The notes under the pieces: generated by a model
Seen by the model: the letters and a program-made list of their open reading frames with translations, nothing else
Databases searched by the model: none
Told to the model about the DNA's origin: nothing
Made by a program: the position numbers and the translations under genes
Part shown: positions 9,581 through 19,900 of the stretch, piece after piece
How positions within the stretch are numbered: position 1 is the stretch's first letter
How the letters are laid out: every line of letters begins with the position of its first letter
Origin: Tubulanus polymorphus
Taxonomy: Eukaryota > Nemertea > Palaeonemertea > Tubulaniformes > Tubulanidae
Direction of reading: 5' to 3'
DNA length: 64,000 nucleotides
NCBI RefSeq assembly: GCF_964204645.1
Contig: NC_134030.1
Location: 14,538,447 to 14,602,446 of the forward strand

Positions 9581-9719
9581 TTTATTCAACTAAAAGATAT
9601 CAGCGGTAGAACAGGAACCGCGATATTAAATGATATAAATATTTTCAAGTCTATCGTTTCTAATTATTATAACTTATTATAGTTCAGGTTATTATCTATC
9701 TAACGTAAAATAGAATTAA

Positions 9720-9800
9720 CTGTATAAAGTTGTAGTTGTCAAAAGCACTTAAAGGTTTCATATTTAATAGCCCCAATAACTACAAAAAAACAGTACTTAC
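9720..9800 (-). other. Putative 5'-UTR intron of the cargo gene
   Basis: On the minus strand GTAAGTACTG (donor, 9800-9791) and TTTATACAG (acceptor, 9720) bracket 81 bases upstream of the cargo ATG. In C the same donor string occurs at 44089-44098, with an acceptor-like ACTTCAAG ending at 44218, embedded in otherwise diverged sequence. Donor preservation is the main argument. Splicing is inferred. Confidence 0.4.
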
Positions 9801-9885
9801 ATTAAGATTTATAATTGTAAACTATAAACTCCTAATTTCGTTTCGATATATAGAATATCCTGAGCACAATGTTACAGCGTCTGTT

Positions 9886-10060
9886 CATTTCCCGGGCGAT
9901 TTCTAGAATGACACGTCGTTGATTATGCCACGTCATCTGGTTCCGGCGCGCCTTTTCTAGAATATTCTACACGTTTCTGATTATGACGTGTCATCTCTAT
10001 TCAGAGTTCCAGCACACCTTTCTAGAATTTTCTATACACGTTTGTAATATTATGAGTCAT
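9886..10060 (-). promoter_or_regulatory. Cluster of heat-shock-element and UPRE/CRE-like sites upstream of cargo gene
   Basis: Three sites have TTC-NN-GAA architecture: 9901-9909 (two modules), 9955-9967 (TTCTAGAATATTC, three modules) and 10020-10032 (TTCTAGAATTTTC, three modules). Between them lie CCACGTCAT (9928-9936, reverse of TGACGTGG, the UPRE core), TGACACGTCG (9908-9917) and TGACGTGTCAT (9984-9994). The sites sit in ~60-70-base repeats. The motifs are seen directly; use as a stress-inducible promoter is inferred. Confidence 0.5.
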
Positions 10061-10144
10061 AAGTCTCGGCGTCATAGTAACAGCTGTAACAGCTGTAAAT
10101 TTATATATTTATTCCATAGCTCTGTACATGGAATGTATATAGGT

Positions 10145-10381
10145 TCAAATAGAATCATGTTCTAGTATAAACATCGGATCCTCAACGTATTGTTCATTAT
10201 TTGGATCATTATTCCATAATTCAATAAATTTCTTTGCCTTTGTTAACTGTTCTGAATATAACTGTAAATATTCTAGTTTCAATTTATTCTCTAAATGTGT
10301 TTTAGTTTTATTGTGTCTTGCTTTTTGGGATTTATCTACATTGATATTACATGTTGGACAGGAGTACTTATTTGCTTCCAT
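10145..10381 (-). CDS. Copy A: TIR-borne zinc-finger mini-ORF fused to HNH-like tail
   Basis: 78 codons. Residues 1-38 (C2H2-like finger YSCPTCNINVDKSQKARHNK) are the same as the N-terminus of the element's DNA polymerase, because the TIR extends into polB. From residue 39 (LQLYSEQLTKAKKFIELW) the sequence matches the C-terminal tail of the HNH protein, in frame. C carries the same fusion at 42813-43064. The last residues diverge between copies. Expression would use the polB promoter in the TIR. A role as a DNA-binding decoy or regulator is speculative. Confidence 0.65.
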   Translation of the reverse strand: MEANKYSCPTCNINVDKSQKARHNKTKTHLENKLKLEYLQLYSEQLTKAKKFIELWNNDPNNEQYVEDPMFILEHDSI

Positions 10382-10867
10382 TTTAATACTAAATTTTTTA
10401 TTAAAATTGATTTTAGAAGTTCAATGATTTAAATGTTATTCATGTATATGATTATTTCAAGAGTAATAGGGGTAATGGGCTTTCGGGTTAAAGGTTGAAT
10501 GGTCGAGTTCATTAAAAAACAAAACATTAAAAGTAATTTAAAACTATAATATATTTTCATAACCGCGTGTATTTCAGTTGAATAATAGAATAATTATTAT
10601 TATTAAAATATATTTGATTATATGAATTTGTGTATTGTAAATAAATCAATTGGTCGCTGAGCGGAGCGGTAGCGAAGCGGAGCGACCAATTGATTTAATA
10701 CAATATGCTTTTTAAATTATTGATATCTTAGAATAAATATTTTGTTTTAATATAAAATACACGCGGTTATGAAAATATATTATAGTTTTAAATTACTTTT
10801 AATGTTTTGTTTTTTAACGAGCTCGACCGTTCGACCTTTGATCTGAAAGCCCATTACCCCTATTACT
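10268..10867. mobile_element. Copy A terminal inverted repeat with 406-bp terminal palindrome
   Basis: Homology to the polB ends of B2 and C runs from the ATATTC at 10268 (polB codon 38) outward. The outermost part, 10462-10867, is a near-palindrome starting AGTAATAGGGGTAATGGGC and ending GCCCATTACCCCTATTACT, with a GC-rich hairpin core (GGTCGCTGAGCGGAGCGG, ~10650-10695). Polintons typically begin AG and end CT. The terminus is taken as 10867, directly against B1 sequence. Confidence 0.75.
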
Positions 10868-11140
10868 ACCGGACATCAATGGCCGCATGTGACGCATGTA
10901 ACGCATGTGTTGTTTCTATTTTACAGAATTTATAACATGAATATATAATTATGATTAGCGCATGCGCATTGATCCAAACCGGGCCTGAATGCGCGGTTTT
11001 GCTCAGTGGTATGATATAGATATCAAGGAATCGAAACAACTTATCAAAAGCAGCGAGGAATGAAAAAGGATTACGTTGGTTGATGAAATGGAAGAGGATT
11101 CTAAAATATTAACCAATTTAGTAAAAAATACATATAATAA
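10868..11140. other. Copy B1: truncated left flank upstream of HNH
   Basis: No gene and no TIR. It contains one inverse-oriented unit of the GCGC/ATGCGCATGC repeat found at 8537-8760 and a stretch (11020-11140) near-identical to the HNH upstream regions of A and C, ending in ACATATAATAAATGG. The abrupt start at 10868 next to copy A's terminus suggests A inserted here. Confidence 0.6.
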
Positions 11141-11833
11141 ATGGAACCAGAACAACCACAAATTATCAATATTACAAATAACACTGCTGGTGTTATAAAT
11201 ATATATTACAAGAAGTGTTCTAAATGTGAATTAGATAAATTAGCTTTAACAGAATTTAGTAAGCGTAAGATTAGCAAAGATGGTTTTCAATATTGCTGTA
11301 AAACTTGTTTTAAACTATATACCAAACAATACCGAGAAGATAATATAGAACATTATAATTATTATATGGCAGAATATATGAGAGAAAGATATCAAACAGA
11401 TCTTAATTTTAGATTGAAACAATGCTTAAGATCTAGATTAACACAATTATTCAACAAAGAAACACATCCAGAAACATTATCTAATTTATTGGGCTGTTCA
11501 GATAAATTTCTTAAATCATGGATTGTATATCAATTCGACGATATAATGAATATAGATAATTATGGTGAATACTTTCATATTGATAATACGTTACCGATTT
11601 CTAAATTTAACATGAATGATGAATACAATAAAAAACTTATTTGGAATTGGAAGAATTTAAGACCTTTAGAAAAGAAGGATAACATAATTAAATCTAATAA
11701 ACTAGACTTACAGTTATATTTAGAACAGATAACAAAGGCAAAGAAATTTATTGATCAATGGAACAATGATCCAAATAATGAACAATACGTTGAGTCTTTA
11801 ATGAGTGGTAAAAGATTAATATATCTCAAATAA
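11141..11833 (+). CDS. Copy B1: HNH endonuclease, probably inactive
   Basis: 230 codons, uninterrupted. The N-terminal finger (CSKCELDK...CCKTC) is intact, with two extra residues (LALTEF) relative to A. In the core the HNH His is replaced: HIDNTLPISKFN against HIDHVLPISKFN in A and C. This should abolish nuclease activity if this His is the general base, as in the family. The WNWKNLRPLEKKDNIIKSNK block and the LQLYLEQITKAKKFI tail follow; the last ~15 residues differ from A. It has the same AAAATACATATAATAAATGG start context as the other copies. Confidence 0.82.
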   Translation: MEPEQPQIINITNNTAGVINIYYKKCSKCELDKLALTEFSKRKISKDGFQYCCKTCFKLYTKQYREDNIEHYNYYMAEYMRERYQTDLNFRLKQCLRSRLTQLFNKETHPETLSNLLGCSDKFLKSWIVYQFDDIMNIDNYGEYFHIDNTLPISKFNMNDEYNKKLIWNWKNLRPLEKKDNIIKSNKLDLQLYLEQITKAKKFIDQWNNDPNNEQYVESLMSGKRLIYLK

Positions 11834-12017
11834 AAAATATTAACAATTACATAACTTCAACTAACCAGTGAATTCTATTATATTTTTAATATTTTCTTTT
11901 CAAAAAGAGAATACTTTATATTTTGAATAGATCCGAATAGAAATTCTTTAGCTCTAACTAGCTAGTATCATTTGAAGAATACTTACAATATTTTTTTGCT
12001 TTTTTTCTCTAATATAA
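11834..12017. promoter_or_regulatory. Copy B1: promoter region of the 202-aa gene
   Basis: AT-rich spacer homologous to 7423-7620 (inverse) and 44720-44858, ending in a long T-tract, CTCTAATATAAATG. No ORF. Confidence 0.5.
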
Positions 12018-12626
12018 ATGTCAAAGAAATCTAATAAGAATAGTATTGATATTGAAAAAACATTAGATGATTTGGGTATAAGTGATAATAAAGATACAGT
12101 TGTAACTAATTGTGCTCAAGTTAATTGTAATATAGATTATGAATACTATTTATATTGTAAGCATCATCTAGAACTATTGATTGCCGGTGGAAAAACTAAA
12201 GAGTTTTTAAATAGAATTATTACTTTTCAAGAAATAGATGCTATGAAACCAGATAAAGTAATAAAATATTTTAAGATTTATGAAGAAGCTAGATTAGCTA
12301 GAATAAATGATTCTATTTCAGATGGTATTGTCAAATGTTATTCAAAATTATGTAGCCAGTTAATACCAATTAATGATGAAAATAAATTATATAGTGATTT
12401 GAAAAATGACTACTTAGTTATGACTGAATTACAAAAATGGGTTGGATATGCTTCATTTCAATTAGGATCGGTTATGACATTAATTTCTACTGGTGTCATA
12501 AAATTTTCGAATATAAAGCCTATGGAATATAAATCAGGTAAGAACGAAACAGATGACGCTGTACTACAACCAAACGGTGAAACAGAAAATGAATCAGAAC
12601 AAAAATTAACTAAAATAAATGAGTGA
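12018..12626 (+). CDS. Copy B1: conserved 202-aa Polinton hypothetical protein
   Basis: Full-length ortholog of 6814-7422, differing by a handful of residues (for example NCAQVNCN, GGKTKEF, FQEIDAMKPDKV, GVIKFSN). Being intact in two copies that are otherwise decayed, it defines the protein's true ends. The C-terminal ...TKINE overlaps the ATG of the next gene by 8 bases. Function unknown. Confidence 0.78.
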   Translation: MSKKSNKNSIDIEKTLDDLGISDNKDTVVTNCAQVNCNIDYEYYLYCKHHLELLIAGGKTKEFLNRIITFQEIDAMKPDKVIKYFKIYEEARLARINDSISDGIVKCYSKLCSQLIPINDENKLYSDLKNDYLVMTELQKWVGYASFQLGSVMTLISTGVIKFSNIKPMEYKSGKNETDDAVLQPNGETENESEQKLTKINE

Positions 12627-12974
12627 TAGCGTTAAGAAAAAGGCTAGATCTGAAAAACAAATTAAATGGGCAAGAGAATTAGGTAAAAGATCTTCAGAAT
12701 TAAAAAAGCTAAGAAAAAGAAATTAACTGATATAAATGAATCACAGACTTTATCTGATATTGATTCAAATAATAATCCATCTGATTCTTCTAATGCTGGA
12801 AGTAATTATAAATTATATATTACAATTGGATTAGTAACAGTTATTATATTATCCGGTGTAATATATAAATCTGATGATAAAGATGATTCCAATGACAATA
12901 AACCTATTATACCAGAAAATAAGTCAAATCATAAAGCCATTGAAACTAAATCTAAATTATTATTAATGGATTAA
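12619..12974 (+). pseudogene. Copy B1: small membrane protein, frameshifted
   Basis: Homolog of the intact 45352-45720 gene. One A is missing from the A-run in the Lys-rich N-terminal segment (~12700), so translation stops after ~33 codons. The membrane segment (LYITIGLVTVIILSGVIYK) and C-terminal SKLLLMD remain in another frame. A few residues after the membrane segment are also missing relative to C. Confidence 0.8.
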
Positions 12975-12980
12975 AATAAG

Positions 12981-14072
12981 ATGAAAAAAGAACAATATTT
13001 AAGAGATTTATATTATAACCCAGAAAGTGAAGTATCATATTCTAACGTTACAGAATTATGGAATAAAATTAAATCTGATAATGAAAATGGTGATATAAAA
13101 TATAGTGAATTAAAATCATGGTTACAAAATCAACCAACATATCAAATACACAAGAAAATGGATAAACTTATTTAACAAGAAAAGTTATGGTTTCATATAT
13201 CGATCAACAATGGCAAGCTGATTTAATTGACATGAAGAACTTAGAAGAATACAACAAAGGATATTTCTGGATATTGAATGTTATAGACATATTCAGTAGA
13301 TACGCATGGTCAATTCCAATCAAAAATAAAACTGGAATAGAAGTTACAAATGCTTTTAAATCTATATTTAAAGAAGATATTCCAGATAAGATACAATTTG
13401 ATGAAGGTAAGGAATTTTATAACAAACATTTTAAAAAAACTATTATCTGATAACGATGTAGATTATTTTTCAACACACTCAGATAAAAAAGCATCTATTA
13501 TAGAAAGATTCAATAAAACATTGAAAACTAGAATGTGGAAATATTTTACTGCTAATGAAACATATAAATATATCGATGTGTTAGATGATTTAGTGAAAGG
13601 TTATAATAATTCTAAACATAGTTCTATAAATATGAAACCTATACAAGCTAGAAAAGAAGATAATTCGGAAATAGTTTGGAATAATTTATATGGAGCGTTT
13701 GTTACACATGATTTCGGAGAACCTAAATTTAAAATAGGACAACACGTTAAAATATCTAAATATAGAAAAACATTTTATAAAGGTTATACCCCTAATTTTA
13801 CAGAAGAAATATTCAAGATTAAAAAGATAATATTAACTAAACCTTTTGTTTATAAATTAGAAGATATAAAAGATGAAGAAATATTAGGTTATTTCTATGA
13901 ACAAGAATTATCACTTGTACCAAATCCAGATGAAATAGAATACAAAATAGAAAAAGTATTGAAAACAAAAACTCTTAAAGGAAAAAAGTATTCTTTGGTG
14001 AAATATAAAGGATACGATGATAAATTTAATGAATGGATTTTATCTAGTAAAATTAAAAGAATAAATGAATAA
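12981..14072 (+). pseudogene. Copy B1: chromodomain integrase with two opposing frameshifts
   Basis: The start MKKEQYLRDLYYNPESE follows the membrane gene by 6 bases. A base is missing near 13167 (after HKKMDK) and one is gained in the A-run near 13433-13440, so the catalytic core between them lies in a different frame from the ends. Core residues remain readable: WQADLIDMKN (Asp), IQFDEGKEFYN (Asp), SIIERFNKT (Glu). The C-terminus has an SH3-like region and a chromodomain (IEKVLKTKTLKGKKYSLVKY, KGYDDKFNEW, ~residues 310-350), as in Polinton integrases. It overlaps the ATPase start by 8 bases. Confidence 0.9.
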
Positions 14073-14672
14073 AGATTTATTTATATTTGAACCGCATAAT
14101 ATGTTAGTTACTGGAGTAACCAATTGTGGTAAAACACATTTCATATTAGATTTGTTAGAAACTATTTATAAGAATCATTTTGATAATATAATATTATTCT
14201 GTCCTACTTATGAAATGAATAAAACATATAATAGAGATATAGTTAAGATAAAAAAGTTTATTATATTAGATCCTAAAATAGTAAAAGAAAATTTAGATAA
14301 TTGTATAAAAATAGCAATTGATACTTATAAAGGATCAAATACATTATTCATTGTAGATGATTGCGCAAATTTACATGATTCAAAAGAGAAAGTGAGTTAT
14401 GTTATCTAGCTTTCTCTGGAAGACATTTCGGGATAACAACATGGGTTTTAAATCAAAAATATAATTCAATTGTTAAAGACTTTAGGGAGAATATAAGATT
14501 TCTAGTTTTATTTTATAACAAAGATAAAAAATCTATGCAACAATCATTGGAAGAAAATCAAATTATACCAACTGAATTACATGATGAATATATGAATAAA
14601 TTAAAGAATAATAAAGGTTCAAAATTATTACTGAGACTACAATTTCCCTATGAATATAAATTTATAAAATAA
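14065..14672 (+). pseudogene. Copy B1: packaging ATPase, frameshifted
   Basis: FtsK/HerA-type genome-packaging ATPase. Walker A GVTNCGKTHF (about residues 19-28) and Walker B TLFIVDDCANL (~92-102) are intact, then four bases are missing in the SKVRESE region (~14383) and the frame shifts. The rest (SGRHFGITTWVLNQ, REDNIRF-like helix, LLLRLQFPYEYKFIK end) follows in another frame to 14672. Sibling 46844-47455 is intact. Confidence 0.88.
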
Positions 14673-15047
14673 CTATTTATATATCTATGTATTAGATACC
14701 CTATTAGATACCCTAATACCTGATACCCCATTAGATACCCCATTGGATAACTTAAATACTTAAAACCCCCTTTTTTAAAATAAATATTATTTATACAATT
14801 TTCAACCAATTTATTTTTATTTTTTCAACTAATATATGAATAAGTTTGAAAATAATAAAGGTTATTTATTATTACTGAGGTTTCAATTACCATATGAATA
14901 TAAGTTTATAAAATAAGATATTTTTTGTATTAGATTGTATTAGATACCTTAAATACCTTAAATACTTAAAACCCCCTTTTTTGAAATAAATATTATTTTT
15001 ACAATTTTCAACCTTTATTACTTTTTCAGTTAAATATAATTAATATC
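14673..15047. repeat. Copy B1: convergent intergenic region with duplicated ATPase tail
   Basis: No intact gene. 14827-14916 is a diverged second copy of the last ~28 codons of the ATPase gene, including stop. Each tail is followed by repeated TTAGATACC/AAATACCTTAAATAC and ACCCCCTTTTTT...AATAAATATTATTT segments (14690-14805 and 14930-15015). The region thus contains a ~200-base direct duplication. The ACGTACGT-type hairpin of A and C is absent. Confidence 0.65.
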
Positions 15048-15923
15048 TTAATCACTTTCACTATCAGACCCTAACAATCTATTCAAACTCTCTACCGAAT
15101 CTTCTTCAAATTCTTCATTATTTTTATACTTATTCTTCACCCTTTTTACCGCATCATCAATAGTTGTTTCATTGTTATGCTTATTCATCCAATCAAATTT
15201 ATCATTATTTTCTACTTTATGTTTCATAGAATCTTTAATATCAATATGCTTATCTGTAACTATATCTTCACTATTATCTTTATTAGTGTTTGCTCCTAAT
15301 ATTTCATTTACAGTGTTTGATCCTAATAAAGATTTATTATTGGCATCGGTTAAATCTAATTCATCTTTATAAGGTGTTGCTAATAATAAATCTTTATATA
15401 ATTCTCTACCATTTATTTTTTGATTTGAAACAAACTTTGTAACATATCTAAATGGGTGTTCTATAAATTCTCTTATACCAACACGATCTATTACATTAGT
15501 AATATGTGAATTTGTATTCATACGTTTATTCCAATTTGATGGAACGTTTAAATATTCACTTTTACAATATCCACAATAATTTCTATTTTCACTAAGATTT
15601 AATATTATTTCATTATTTGATGTAGAAGGTATTACATTATTAGATGTAGAGGGTATTACATTATTAGATGTAGTAGGTATTACATTATTTGATGTAGAAG
15701 GTATTACATTATTAGATATAGAAGGTATTACATCATTATCAATTACATTACTTCAATTATCACCACTTTTATTATTATCGATTTCTATTAGTTTAGTTTT
15801 ATAAATTTTGAAAATAGGATCAAATATCAAAGCTATATTACAAGGTATTACATAATATAAACAATCATTATTTTCATGTGTATCGATGTATGGAAAATGT
15901 TTATATACTTTACCCCCTTCCAT
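15048..15923 (-). pseudogene. Copy B1: divergent zinc-finger-slot gene with octapeptide repeats, one stop
   Basis: Occupies the position of the 370-aa zinc-finger gene of A and C but is mostly different. It begins MEGGKVYKHFPYID at 15923. After ~56 codons a TGA (15753-15755) interrupts, then five tandem octapeptides of the form NNVIPSTS (15620-15735), a CxxC element (YCGYCKSEYL) with following NWNKR...SH reminiscent of one finger of the A protein, and a long charged tail ending LLGSDSESD at 15048. The same start context (ATTATATAAATTTT side) and the shared MEGG start suggest common origin followed by rapid divergence or replacement. Function unknown. Confidence 0.65.
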
Positions 15924-15955
15924 TTATTATATAAATTTTTATTAAAGTTAAAATT

Positions 15956-16431
15956 TTAATACATAACACTATTTAATTGAGAATTTACAATATTTAATTG
16001 CGCGTCAGATATAATATAAATGTGCATTTTGAAATTTTTGATTCCTTTATTCTTTGTAATGAATAATTGTATTCCATCTTTAGTGTTCTGTAATTTTTTC
16101 CCAGAACCATGTAATGAATTATCCTCTGTTGTTCTAAAATCTAACCATAATGCGTATTTATTACCGGTATAATAATCAATTTGATTAATATTACAATTTT
16201 CAGATGATTTCACTTTTTCATTCATAAAATGTTTTCTAATATCTGGCCATTGATTCAATCATTATCATTCCTTGACAAAATATTTTATTTGCTATTCCTT
16301 CGATAGTTATTTCTACTTTTGTTATTTCAGGATTATAATAATTATCAACATTTATTGCACCATTAGTATATGTTGCAATGGTAAAAAAATATTAATATAC
16401 CTTTAATAGATCTTCTTGGGAAGTTAATATT
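15956..16431 (-). pseudogene. Copy B1: major capsid protein, C-terminal fragment interrupted by copy B2
   Basis: Matches capsid residues from about NINFPRRSIKG to the C-terminus (SQLNSVMY). There is a frame problem near 16383-16400 (extra A in an A-run) and a changed residue that creates a stop before NQWPDIRKHF. Homology ends exactly at 16431, where the AGTAATAGGG terminus of copy B2 begins. C at the same point continues without interruption, so this is an insertion site. Confidence 0.85.
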
Positions 16432-16966
16432 AGTAATAGGGATAATAGGCTTTCATACCAAAGGTCGAAAGGTCGAGCTCGTAAAAAAATAAAAATAAAA
16501 ATAATTTACAGTTGAATTAGTCGCGCACACTCCTAATTCAACTGTAAATTATTATTATTTTCATTCTTTTACTCACTCGCCCCTTCAACCTTTGATATGA
16601 AAGCCTATTATCCCTATTACTCTTAAAATATTCATATATATGAATAAAATATAAATGAATAACATATATAAGTAACGAGTAATTAACGAGCTCTTATAGA
16701 ATAGATATAAAAGTATATATTTACAACATTTCAATATTTATATTTGTGTGAGTTAGTTAAACATTAAAATGTTAGTAAAGTGTGATTGAAATAATGCATA
16801 TATAAATCATTGAACTTCTAAAATCAATTTTAATAAAAAATTTAGTATTAAAATGGAAGCAAATAAGTACTACTGCCCAACATGTAATATCAATATAGAT
16901 AAATCCCAAAAAGCAAGACACAGTAAAACTAAAACACATTTAGAGAATAAATTGAAACTAGAATAT
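16432..16966. mobile_element. Copy B2 terminal inverted repeat with 190-bp terminal palindrome
   Basis: 16432-16621 is palindromic: AGTAATAGGGATAATAGGC ... GCCTATTATCCCTATTACT. The shorter core is made of TTACAGTTGAATTAG and its complement, without the GC-rich hairpin of A and C. From 16622 (CTTAAAATATTCATATATATG) inward it matches the other TIRs, with ~140 extra bases absent from C, and runs through polB codon 38. Confidence 0.78.
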
Positions 16967-19900
16967 AAAGATGATATATTAGAATCTAAATTAGATGAAT
17001 TAAAGAATGAAAAAGAAACATACAAATGTGATACATGTAATCAATCATTCAGTGATAAAAGATATTATAATGAACATTTAAAATCTAAAAGTCATATTAG
17101 AAATAAGAATAATGATATTTTAGGTGAAGATTATTTTGATGAAGATAATGATAAGAAACAGAAGACAATTAAAAGCATAAAAAATAAATTAAACAATAAA
17201 AGACCATACATGGAAGATGTAAGAAATTATATTAATTCATTAGATAATAAAAAAGATATAGAGATAACCGAAGCATTTAAAAGTGATATTGGTCCAGCAG
17301 CTATCGAGTTTAAATTTCATAAAGGAAAAACATTAGAAGAAAATAAAAAACATTTAGAAAATATGAAAGAAATAATAAAAATAATAACTGATGTTGAATA
17401 CCCTAAAATAAGTATATCTTCTAAAGTTAAATTCATAAAATCTGAAGATAAACCAATATATAATATAAATTCTCATTCACAACATATTATATCTAAACAA
17501 CATATAGATGATAAATTAGATAAATGTTATAATGAAGTAAAAACTAAAATAGAAGAGAAATATTTTGAAGGATCTGGTTTAATATTTGATGAAATAATAT
17601 TTATGACTTTACATGTTTATAACACAAAATATAATAAGTTAACTAAATCAAAACCAATTGATGAAAATAATGTATCATATCATAAAGAACCAGATATTGA
17701 AGCATCGAGTTATATTAAACTACCATTTAAAACTAATGCTGTTATAAATGTACAAAATGAAGATGATAAATGTTTTCTATGGGCTATAATAAGTTGTTTA
17801 CATCCAACAGAAGATATTACACATAGTTTTAGATTAACTCATTATAAACCATTTGAAAATAATTATAAGATAGATAAGTATCCTGTTATAATTAAAAACA
17901 TCCCAAAAATAGAAAGAGATAATAATTTAAGAATAAATGTATTTGATTTAATCAAATTACCAAATACAAAAGGTAACAATATAAAACATTATACATTAGA
18001 ACCTTTATATCTATCAAAAGATTATAATTCAAACGATGTTATAGATATACTATATTATGAGAATCATTATATGTGGATTAAACAAATAGATTTATTCTTT
18101 AGAACAGAAAGTGATCACCATAATAAAATATTTATTCATCAAACAGTTATGCCATAAAATAGAAGAAATTAATAATGAAATAGAAAGATTAAATTCAAAT
18201 AGATCAAAAGATAAAATACCAACTTATAAATTTAGAATGTTAGCTAAAACATCTGAGAATTATATATCATTCCAATTTGGTTGCCTAAGATTTATAGATT
18301 CATATAGATTTTTAAATAGTTCATTGGATAACTTATCAAAATCATTAGTTGATGATGAATTAAAGATATTAAAGCAACACTACCCAAATAATGATGATTT
18401 CCAATTAATTAGATATAAAGGAGCAATTCCATATTCATTTTATAAATCACATAATGATTTCAATATAACTGAATTATTAAAAGAACAATTCTATGATGAA
18501 TTAAAAAATGAATATGTTAAAGATGAAGTATATAATAGAACATTGAATATTTGGAATCATTTCAAAATAGAAAATCATGGGCAATTAGTAGATATATATT
18601 TAAAATCAGATGTATTATTGTTAACTGATATATTCGAAAGGTTTAGAGATGTAAACCTAAAATATTTTAACATTGATCCTTGTCATTGTTATTCAAGTCC
18701 AGGTTTAACATGGGATTGTGGATTAAAATTTACAAATATAAAGATGGATTTGTTAACAAATATAGATCAATTACTATTATTTGAAAAATCTATAAGAGGA
18801 GGTGTTTCAGGTGTATTAGGGGATAGATATTTCAATGTAAATGATAACCCCGGATATAAGTTATTATATATAGATGCAAATAATTTGTATGGTTGGGCAA
18901 TGATGGAACCACAACCTTATGGAGTATTTGAATTAACTGAAGTTTTACAGAATGAAAATAATGATAAATTTGATTGGAAGAAAAGAATTCTAGATATTGC
19001 AGATGATTCAGATACTGGTTACTTCTTTGTTGTAGATTTAGAATATCCTGAAGATAAAAAATTTAAATCTAGAAATCTAGCTAACTGTCCCGAACATAAA
19101 ACTGTAACACATGAAGAATTATCAAATTACCAAAAAAGAATTAAACCTGAAAATCATATTCATACAGAAAAGTTAATGGTAACTCAAGAAGATAAATATA
19201 ATTATGTAGTACATAATAGAATGTTAAAGTTTTATCTAAAACAAGGAATGATCCTATAAAAGTACATAGATATATTTCATTTAGTCAATCTAAGTGGTTA
19301 GAAAAATATATAGATTTTAACACCAAACAGAGAACTGAAGCTAAAACTGATTTCGAGAAAGATTTCTTCAAGTTAATGAATAATGCATTCTATGGTAAGA
19401 CTTGTGAAAATATTAGAAATAGAAATGATATTGAGTTAGTTAGTAATGGTAAAAGAATTAGACATTTACAAACATATCCTAAGTTCATTGGTAACAGAAT
19501 ATTTGATGAAAATTTAGCTGCAGTTAAAATGAGAAGAACATCAATGAAATTTAATAAACCAATCTATGTTGGAGCTTCAGTTTTAGAATTATCAAAATTA
19601 CTAATGTATGAATTCTATTATAATGTATTACAACCAATTTTTGGAGAAAAACATATAGAAATATTATATTTTGATACTGACAGTTACATATTAAAGATAA
19701 AAACTGATAACATAACTGATGATTTAAAAACACTAAGACATCATTTTGATTTTAGTAACTATCCTAAAGATCATGAATTGTTTAGCAATGATAATAAAAA
19801 AGTTCCCGGTAAATTCAAAGATGAATTAGGTGGTGAAGAAATGATAGAGTTCATAGGTATTAGATCTAAAATGTATTCATATAAAACTAAAGAACATGAA

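Noticed and set aside
10462-10867. Palindrome as an independent MITE inserted in the Polinton end
   Set aside because: All four element ends carry it at the same position next to the same inner sequence, and B2's outer edge coincides with its insertion junction; more likely part of the TIR. Not fully excluded.
1-16431. In-frame stops as evidence of an alternative genetic code or readthrough
   Set aside because: TAA, TAG and TGA all occur, at different positions in different copies, together with frameshifts and deletions; sibling copies have sense codons there.
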